Source of the DNA: Branchiostoma floridae
Lineage: Eukaryota > Chordata > Leptocardii > Amphioxiformes > Branchiostomatidae
Direction: 5' to 3'
DNA: 64,000 bases
Assembly: GCF_000003815.2 (NCBI RefSeq)
Contig: NC_049984.1
Span: 2,190,936 to 2,254,935, forward strand
Of the stretch, positions 56,171 through 64,000 are shown one piece after another. Both the position numbers and the translations under genes were made by a program. The notes below the pieces were generated by a model. The model was not told the origin of the DNA, did not search any database, and saw only the letters and a list, made by a program, of their open reading frames with translations. Every line of letters begins with the position of its first letter. The first letter of the stretch is position 1.

Positions 56171-56358
56171 ATAACAATGAAAAGAGAAGGCTGGGAGGAA
56201 AACCAGAATTAAGTGTTACCAGATACAGAATTTCTCTTTAGGCTGTGTTTTTATATTGTCCTCTGGCAAAGATTTTGCTCTAAAATTATTAAGAATCGAG
56301 ACATTGAATAAGTGTGGCCCTAGATAAGCTAGGTATAGAAAATCAGAACCAAGGAAAT

Positions 56359-56496
56359 ACTGTAAGTGCATTTAAGTTCGCGGTAGCGGGAAAAGGGACT
56401 TTTCGCGGTGGATTTAAGTTTGCGGTAACACCATAGGAAAGTGGTCGCGAAAACCGCGAATATTAATCCACCGCGAACATTTCTGCATTTACAGTA
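56359..56496. mobile_element. Miniature element, TACTGTAAATGCA termini
   Basis: The ends are tactgtaagtgca and tgcatttacagta. Inner inverted matches include ttcgcggt against accgcgaa and ggatttaag against attaatcc. Same family as 47594-47790. Confidence 0.8.
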
Positions 56497-58043
56497 TATT
56501 ACTGTGGCCTTTTCATATCTGCACTTTGGCAAGAAAACAAGTTTGGAAAAGGAGCTATACAATCATTCATAACAATATCGTTATTTCTAGATATACAGTA
56601 CTGATTGAGATATAGTATACATCGAGTCGCGTTCGTATCGCGTTTCTGTCGCGTCGATTACGCGTCACCGTCGCGACAGAGTTTTATTGGAGTCGCGTTA
56701 CAGTTAAACTCTGACGCGTTCGGGTTTACCAGACGCAGAGTTAATGAGATGGGGTCAAATCTCATGTTTGTTTTACCAGCCTTTAAAACAATGGGGACCT
56801 GACACCTTGAAGGATGTCATGTGGCGACGGCTCCACCTGTCTCTTTCGTGCTACCCTCTGCGCGGAAAACATAGCGGGGGACGAGAAGCGGGATAGTGGG
56901 GCTGGTTAACTTCGGGCGCCGATGGGGTGAGGGATCGGGCCGGTAGCAAGTCGGGCGCGCCGACTCACGGGGTCTGCAATGCCACAAAAGAACTTGCAAA
57001 TCTTGCCACCATCGGCGTACCATAATACGTGTCGGTATTTTATTGCATAAAAGTATGGGATATGCTTATTTTCTTCCATAATTTGGGGGGGGGGCATTCT
57101 GCAAGACGACAAAATGCTATCTAAAACGGTCGGGAGACTTGTGTTTCACGTTGGACTCTTCCCGGTGCACGTCGCAAATGAGTGTGCTTGGTGAGCTCAC
57201 GAGACTCGCCGCAATGTTCGGTGACAAGATGAATATTTCCTTACGGGGAGGAAAGACAACAGAGTCATTTTTCGCGCGAAATAACAAAATTATGTGAAAA
57301 CATCGTACATAATTGATTAAATTTGCTAAACCAGGGCATGGGATAAAAAAATTGGATCCATGCCTTTGTAAATGTACATTTTTAGTATCAGTTTATCCAA
57401 ATTATGAATTCTTTTAGAATTTAGAGATCGTTTCTACTCGGACATGTCAGACATCCGGCGCGGTAGTGCTGTCAAAATTGATTGATTTAGTCGCCGCCGG
57501 CCTGGCACATATGATACTAGATCAAAGGACCGCCGCCCACTACAACTTGGATGTAGCGAACTTCTGACGTTCTGTACTGGAATGCATTCCCACGATTTAG
57601 GGGACGTTCTTATAGTGACAGCTGGGGACAATCTTATAAAGAAATGTCAAATAATTTCTTTTTTCAACAGATAAGTAATTTGGCCAGCTTCCTTGGAACA
57701 TATAGCAACATCTAACAACCGTTATGGAATATCTAAGTTGGTATTTATTTCTATTTCAATGAACTTTAACGAGAACAATCACCCCATACGAGACGTTTCC
57801 CCCATGTTATAATAGGATGTTCCAATAGTTACTGGTACCGGCTACGCTCAGTTCTCGAAGTTTTTACAGCGGGCGGCGTACTAGTAAGTTTTAAGTGCTA
57901 GATGTGGTGTAGCATTGTGGTGAAAGTCTTGATTTGGTGACGTGTTTTGAGACGTTGTTAGAGAGCCGGAAAACACCGCCACAGAAGTACAAGTTTTGTT
58001 GATCGATTGGTAAAATTTCATTCAAACAGTACCTGACTCAAGT

Positions 58044-58166
58044 ATGACCGAGGACTTTGGCACAAAGCAATACCACCGACTCAAGAACGGGGTGTGGGTG
58101 TGTGGTCATAATGTAGTATCCCACTACAAATGGATCGCTACGTGCGAAGTCCTCAATGAGTATTAA
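58044..58166 (+). CDS. Short exon-like open frame, function unknown
   Basis: An ATG opens a 40-residue frame, MTEDFGTKQYHRLKNGVWVC, GHNVVSHYKWIATCEVLNEY, closed by TAA, with aataaagg about 95 bases later. The composition looks protein-like, but no family is recognised and it is short enough to be chance or the last exon of a captured gene. The flank just after it is partly repeated near 58950. Confidence 0.3.
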   Translation: MTEDFGTKQYHRLKNGVWVCGHNVVSHYKWIATCEVLNEY

Positions 58167-58344
58167 ATAGATCTGTGAACTATTTCAAACATGTATGGTT
58201 CGCGTAACTGGACTACTTGTACGCATAAATTGACTACATATATATGTATGTAATATGAATAAAGGATATTGTCATAAGTTGCTAAATTAGTATTTCTAGA
58301 TAAATAGAAATCAGTCTAGCTACTTTTCTAGGCTAGCGCTAGGA

Positions 58345-59235
58345 ATTTAGGTTTTCGGCTTTTCCTGGAAACACCGCTGCTCGTCGAGGGCGCAACTCGG
58401 CATGAAGACCTACTATGGATAAAGGGATCCAGGTTTCCATCCGTTAGCTTCCTTGGCACAATGATGATCGTCGAGGGTGCAGCTCCGCCAACAAGACCTA
58501 CCTGTTCCTGACGGAGCTCTGGGGACAGAACATCGCTGATGGCCGCTCCTGGTCGTCGGACAGTCGACCGACGAAACCAATACAGGGCACTCTTTCAACC
58601 TTATGTGTTTTTAATGTAACGTTATTTATTATTTTAATCGTATTTTGTCTGTTCAAAGTTGTGTTGTCATAACTAACCGTTCCTGTTCAAAGTTGTGTTG
58701 ACTAAACTAACATTACATCTACTTCTACTATGTATTTAGACATAGTTAGCTATATTTCTAAGGCAGAATAAAGGGATTCGGGTTTCCATCCGTTAGCTTC
58801 CTTGGCACAATGATGGTCGTCGAGGGTGCAGCTCCGCCTACAAGACCTACCTGTTCCTGACAGAGCTCTGGGGACGGAGCATCGCTGACGGCCGTTCCTG
58901 GTCGCCTTACAGTTCTGAAGGATTTGGACTATGAAATGAATACACGGCGAGAGTACTTATATAGATATGTGGACTATTTCAAACATGCATGCCGGTTATT
59001 CACATGAATAAACTATTAGTACGCATGAATTGACGTATATAATTACGTATAAAAGGATGAAATATAACAAATAAATTTATAAATATATTTTCCTTGAAAC
59101 ACTACTGCTCGTCGTGGGTGAAACTCAGCATGAAGACCTACCTGTGCCTGACGGAGCTCTTGGGTCGAAACATCGCCATTGGACACTCCTGGTCGTTCGG
59201 GCAGTCGTTCGGGCAGTCGACCAGGCATATTCCAA
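58345..59235 (+). repeat. Tandem exon-like units encoding KTYLFLTELWG
   Basis: Units near 58365-58425 (truncated), 58425-58570, 58770-58915 and 59085-59225 repeat a segment whose plus frame encodes CSSANKTYLFLTELWGQNIA then DGRSWS (CSSAYKTYLFLTELWGRSIA and CSSWVKLSMKTYLCLTELLG in others). Several differences between copies are synonymous (ACG/ACA, GAT/GAC, CGC/CGT), which hints at past coding. No known domain was recognised, and starts or splice sites are unclear. Confidence 0.5.
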
Positions 59236-59239
59236 GCTT

Positions 59240-61020
59240 ATGTGTTGTTGAATTTATTTAATAATTTATTAAGCGTGCTTTCAGGTCTGCTACCTGTTCG
59301 GAGTTCCGTTGGCCTTACTGGTTTAACTAACATTTACTTCTAGTTCATTGCGTATCTGTTAAAAGTTGCTTTGGCGTAACTAACATTTCTTCTACAATGT
59401 AAAATTTCTAACACGTTTTACTACAAGTGTTAATGTTATGGACTGTTCATTGCCTTTGAAACATGAAAGGTAAGTTTATAACAGTTTTATCGATCATCAT
59501 TCGGCAGCTACTACACCTAGCCGGATCGACCACGACGACCAAATGTTGAAAATACGGTAAGTGTGTCTATCTGTGTATGAAGGAACTTGATAAACTTTGA
59601 ATATTGAGGCACGTTAAAACACATTACAGAACTGTTTCTCGCTACTCAGATTATCCACGCCCTTGATTTTGCCACGAACTTAACTCAAATGTGATCGATG
59701 CATGCTACCGATGTGTATAGTACAAGTAGTCTGTCGTAGAAACTGTCAACAATACAATGAAATAAACCCAGAAAAACAACCAAATGTTAAACACACAGGG
59801 CTAGGGCGGAGAAAAAAAACCCAGTGCAGATTATTGTACAATCTTACCGGCATCTCAACAATTACGTCATTCGTTTCCTTGCACGCACAAAACGACCAGA
59901 ACAAGTGTAGATTTTGATTGCCGAGGTCTCCTACTACTTGCGCCAGAAAAGGTCGACAATACATTGCACATTCTGTCAACACAAATGTGACCACGTCTTA
60001 ATGTAATATGATACATAATATATGCACACCGTGTGTCATTAATGTAGCAAACATGTCTGCATGAAACCTTAGACCCGCATGAAGTGCGGGTGCGCCACTT
60101 GATTAGGATTGACAGGCTTTGTCTTTGAAGTCCACGCCGCTGGCCCGACATAAATAGAAACAGGACAAAACAAAACTGGCGGACTAGTGAGGATTCGGTT
60201 CAAAATGTGTCATGACTTTGCACTGAACGGACAGTCTGGAATAAAAAGGGATTTGCCGTGTACTTTGAAGTTTGAGAGCCAACCAGGGGTCACCATATCA
60301 GTTTCCGGCTTTACCATGCTTGCAGGAGACTTTTTGGCCTCTTAGTGACAAATTTGTGGCATTTTGTGGGTTCTTACTCAAGAGCCATTGGCGTAGAATG
60401 GAGTATTCACTTTCACTGCAACAGATCGTCAACGTTGACATGGCTTGGAAAGCAACAAGTGTAACAGCGGGCCTCGACGGAGATTTACGCACGGTCAAAA
60501 ATTACATGCAATACGATGTCGAACTCATAAACTTACGTCCGAAGCTAGAGGACCTCACACACTCACACCCTCCGTTACATATGTTAACACCCCTTGTCTG
60601 TAATTTTAGAAGGTAAAAGAAGTAACGATAGATGAACGTTAACATTGCATGTAGATATAAAGCAACGGTAAGGACCAGGGTCAGTCCAATTTTTGCTACA
60701 ATTCCACCGGCATCAGAACAATTGTATCGCGCACTCACACGCACAAGCCAATGAGGTTTTATCTTGATAAAACTCCTTGCACAAACGTACAAAACGTTCA
60801 TTTATTTTTATCGCAGCGATGTTTACTTCATACTTGCCATCAAACCCCCAAAGTTTTGACAAAATGCTGCACGTTCTGGTCCTCAAACAAACTGTAACGA
60901 TACGTGTCATAATTTGTTACGATGTGTGCACGCAACGTTCCAAGTTTCAATCGGTTTCCGTGGCAGTTTTGCGGAGCTGTAAGGTATTTTATTTGGGACT
61001 TCCGGGATATTTCGCTACTT
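59240..61020. other. Interior of the inverted-repeat-bounded segment
   Basis: No confident gene. The frame at 60272-60616 (from 60400: MEYSLSLQQIVNVDMAWKAT, VTAGLDGDLRTVKNYMQYD) is open but unassignable. A small hairpin, acccgcatgaagtgcgggt, is at about 60072-60091. Confidence 0.35.
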
Positions 61021-61024
61021 GACA

Positions 61025-61160
61025 CCGCCGCTCGCTGTAGCGCGGAAGACCGGCCCCGCTCGCTGTAGCGCGGAAGTCCGGCCCCGCTCGCTGTAGCGCG
61101 GAAGTCCGGCCCCACTCGCTGTAGCGCGGAAGTCCGGCCCCGCTCGCTGTAGCGCGGATG
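61025..61160. repeat. 28-base GC-rich minisatellite, about five copies
   Basis: The unit gctcgctgtagcgcggaagt followed by ccggcccc is repeated almost perfectly. Each unit contains a cgct/agcg dyad able to form a short hairpin. It is markedly GC-rich against the surrounding DNA. Confidence 0.95.
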
Positions 61161-61878
61161 CACGGGCTAGTCTATGCGAAAACAAGTTATGATTTCCAAC
61201 ACAGACAAATACAGAATTTATGCTGGATAACCACCGCTGCAACAGTTATAATTTTGCTGACCAAGCCGTAAATTTTAAACATTCCAGTTGTACCTAACGG
61301 CAGGCCATGAAGTTGTTTATATTCCGCCCAGCAGGGGCAGATTAGTGCTCCTCCCAAGTGTCTTTGATGTAACCGCCGCCTGCATATGAATGACCGGGAC
61401 AGTCGCGACAGGGAAAAACTCTGACGCGTTCTGGTCGGTGGCGGCGCTAAACTATAACGCGACTCGCACGCGACAGTAACGCGTTCGTATCGCGTTTGCG
61501 TTTGTCAGAGTTGCATACTATGTCGCGATCAGTACTGTATATAGCCTAACCATTGCCAATAAAAAGTCTTTTTCTGGGTATTCACAACAAGCAAGTACCG
61601 ATATGAAGAGTAGAATTTATCTTGATCTAGTGCGTGAAACTGCAGCCATGAATGCCAGAATGGACACCAAATAGGCTCCACACAGAGTGACACTACCTAC
61701 ACAAATAAGACTTAACTGGTCTCTAACAATCCTGTATCAGAGCTTCACGGCTAAGCTTCATATAAATAGTTTCTGTCAGGGTTTGATACAAGGAACACAA
61801 CTGCAGTGGAATATAAATTAGGCTATTTTGGGAGACAACAGCCAGGGCATCTCAGGTAAACGCTCTCGGTAATAATAA

Positions 61879-62267
61879 GGCCTAGGAAAAAAAATGTTGT
61901 GTTTCCTGTTTCGGTCATGAAAAAATTAGGGTCGGTAGGTAGGGATTATCTTCATTTTTTCTTGTAATTTTTTTTAGGCTGGCCAAAACTCTAGTAATAC
62001 ATATTACAATACAGTCGAACAAAGTAAACTGAAGTGCATGAGGACACTTCTCTTTTAATGTCAAACTTTAATTTTGTGTACAATAGATACATTTATCCTT
62101 CATTACATAGGACAAGCAGTGTTTTTGCTTCAATAAGAAGCAGGCTGAATAAAAATTTTAACTGGAAACTGTGACTCCTCTGCCCACCCCAAAAAAAAGT
62201 CTAGGGTCGGCAGGTTTTTCTAGGGTAGGTAGGGAAACAGGAAACACAACATTTTTTTTCCTAGGCC
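61879..62267. mobile_element. Foldback element with GGCCTAGGAAAAA termini
   Basis: The left end ggcctaggaaaaaaaatgtt, gtgtttcctgttt is opposed by aaacaggaaacac and aacattttttttcctaggcc. Inner agggtcggtaggtaggg is matched by direct agggtcggcagg. Direct taataa flanks both sides (61873-61878 and 62268-62273), a probable target duplication. Non-coding. Confidence 0.85.
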
Positions 62268-62404
62268 TAATAACAAAGTTTAAACAGCAAGGCCATCTCG
62301 GTAATATAGTTCTCGGTAAAAGGTAATTTCCTAACAACCTAATCTATGGGAGCCTGTACCTGAGCTGAACTGGCGGCTATCTCTGTAGTCCTAGTCCTAC
62401 CTGA

Positions 62405-62700
62405 CAATTGGTTATGGTCTCATTGATGTATTACTCCGAGTGGGTACCCTAAAAGAGATACGAGCCAAAACTAAACGGCTGCATGCCATGGACTCGTGTT
62501 TTTAGCGGTGAGAAATTCCCTTTTAGCCAGCGGAACTGATCTCAAAAGTTAGATTGGTGAAAGCTTGTTTGTAACTGAAGAAATAAGCAGGTAAAGTTTT
62601 GCAGCCGCGCGCTAGGTCGGAGGTACACAGTCCTGGGTTCTGAGCGGTGCGGTCGTACACTAAAAGCAAAAAAGTGCCCTTTGTTGGGATTGATTAATCG
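62405..62700. repeat. Dispersed repeat related to 29000-29340
   Basis: gtctcattgatgtattactc, cgag-ggtaccctaaaagaga, aaattcccttttag and gaaagcttgt parallel the 29 kb copy. Non-coding, class unknown. Confidence 0.5.
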
Positions 62701-63815
62701 TAGTTTGTAACTGCTGTAAAAAAAGAACCAGTCTATTTGATGTTGACAATTTTTTCAAACCACATGGGTAAATGTGCTCAACATAGAAGGAAAAATCTGC
62801 TAAAATTTAATGTAGCTTTATTATGAACGCGCCCAAGTAAACCACAAATTATAACATAGAAGTCTATGGGAAGAAGAAACTCATCAATAAGACCTTATAC
62901 TGTAGTATATGTATATTACACTACAAGCACAATAAAATGTATGCTGTGGTATTGGCTCAAAGGTACTCCTTGTAAACAAAGAATTTGTGCCGAAGTGAAA
63001 TACTATGCTAAGATTGAAAAACAAGGACTAAATGCTGCATTTCATCCACTGACAAGGCTATGTTTTCCCCAGCCCTTTTCCCTTAGTTCATGTATTTTCT
63101 ACCTGGCAGAAGAATCTACCCTTCTTGTTATGAACCCACTGTAAACCATGTAACCATGTGAGCAGTACTACTCAATTCAAAACCCCCTATTTTAGAAGTA
63201 GACTAGTCCTGTTACCTCACTCTGGTGCTTATAGTCCTGAAGGGAAGACAATAAAGTATGAAGCGCTTAAAAAAAGTCAAGTTTATGGCCAATTTGCTAG
63301 AAATTCCTAAGGCAAGAACTTACCCCCTTCAAATCTTCTCTTCTACTCTACTAGAACCAAGCATGGTCATTCCACAAAGTCATCTTCCAGGAGGGAAGTA
63401 AAACAGGGGTCCCGTGCTCAAGAAGTTGCCTAGACCACATTAAACAGCCTCATTACTCATTGGGTACCTAGCTACTGGCTGGCAAAATACACCAGATGAT
63501 TATTATTTAGTACCGACCAAGTTCTTCCTATGTTATGGGGAGGGGGGCAGTACACCCAGTCCAGACAACAGTCCTGCCCAGCTGTTGACCCTGTCTGACC
63601 CCTGGCGGTCAGGAGTGTCCCCTTGAGTACAGATGTGCTGAGGGGGACACCAACACTACCTCAGTCCCTACACAGTGGCGGGTCCTTCGGTGTGATATAA
63701 CCAGCACCGCGTGCCTGCGAAGCTGGTGTGTTACGCGGAAGGGCAGTTAAACCGGCTATATAGATACAGATACACACACACCCCACCTTGCTAAGGCTAC
63801 AGCATTTTGTTCTAT
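62701..63815. other. No gene recognised
   Basis: Short open frames only. No exon of the GARRE1 N terminus was identified here. Confidence 0.35.
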
Positions 63816-63821
63816 TGGCTC

Positions 63822-63872
63822 ACAAATAATAATAATAATAATAATAAATTCTCTCACTCACTCACTCTCTGG
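63822..63872. repeat. (AAT)n and (CTCA)n microsatellites
   Basis: aataataataataataata followed by ctcactcactcactctct. Confidence 0.9.
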
Positions 63873-64000
63873 TTTATCGTCTGTTGTTCACTGTCAGGCA
63901 AGAGCTGGATACATCAATTCTTAGCAAAAAAATAAGAAAGCAGACAGGATGAAAAGAGAATGATAGGAATAAAACTGGACCTCTGGGAAAAGCGGCTATC

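Larger units (their letters stand above)
56596..61537. mobile_element. Putative 4.9-kb segment bounded by diverged inverted repeats
   Basis: The left edge cagtactgattgagatatag with gtcgcgttcgtatcgcgttt and aactctgacgcgttc reappears inverted at the right edge (gaactctgacgcgttct orientation reversed, cgcgttcgtatcgcgtttgc, atcagtactg). Both ends adjoin tata. The similar stretches extend about 150 bases inward but are rearranged and diverged. No transposase was found inside. It may be one large non-autonomous element or two inverted copies of a small one. Confidence 0.5.

Noticed and set aside
57434-57631. Minus-strand frame of 65 codons near a CpG-rich stretch
   Set aside because: No domain, and no match to the missing GARRE1 N-terminal segment when read by eye.
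60272-60616. Plus-strand frame of 114 codons
   Set aside because: Plausible composition in part, but no recognisable family, and it lies in repeat-associated DNA; mentioned only as open.

Overview
This is a eukaryotic, intron-rich, repeat-laden window, most likely from a lancelet (Branchiostoma). The evidence is a deuterostome-style pair of conserved genes (a twisted gastrulation gene and a GARRE1 gene) with short phase-consistent exons, a divergent caspase-8-like gene, and dense foldback and terminal-inverted-repeat elements, SINE-like pieces and tandem duplications. There is one 100-base assembly gap (N run). No bacterial operons, CRISPR arrays or rRNA genes are visible. The species call is inference. 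The gene calls rest on reading exon peptides and splice sites by eye.

Layout. 1-5190: repeat-rich DNA with no gene I can support. 5311-13485 (+): a complete three-exon twisted gastrulation (TWSG1) gene encoding a secreted BMP-binding protein of about 233 residues. Its first intron holds a satellite array, several miniature elements, a copy of its own 5' flank and two decayed copies of exon 2. Three decayed copies of its 3' end follow the stop codon. 16149-24628 (-): a gene with an unusual domain order, one or two RRM-like exons, an exon running into the gap, a 12-unit coiled coil, then a caspase domain with His and Cys in place. 18.8-24.4 kb and 24.7-28.4 kb are mostly repeats.

28482-42575 (-): fifteen consecutive exons of the GARRE1 gene (Rac/RhoG effector), about 959 residues ending at the true C terminus. 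The N-terminal exons were not found. Four of these exons have partial tandem copies of one edge in the adjoining intron. 42.6-64 kb: no confident cellular gene. It holds a LINE reverse-transcriptase remnant (about 45.8-46.4 kb), a Penelope-like element fragment with a GIY-YIG endonuclease domain between 177-bp inverted repeats carrying hammerhead-like motifs (52601-53553), and a region of about 4.9 kb bounded by diverged inverted repeats (56596-61537) that contains exon-like tandem units.

The three genes do not form an obvious pathway. The most interesting items are the RRM/coiled-coil/caspase architecture, the recurrent duplication of exon edges in both TWSG1 and GARRE1, the paired hammerhead-like motifs of the Penelope-like element, and the large inverted-repeat-bounded segment with exon-like cargo.
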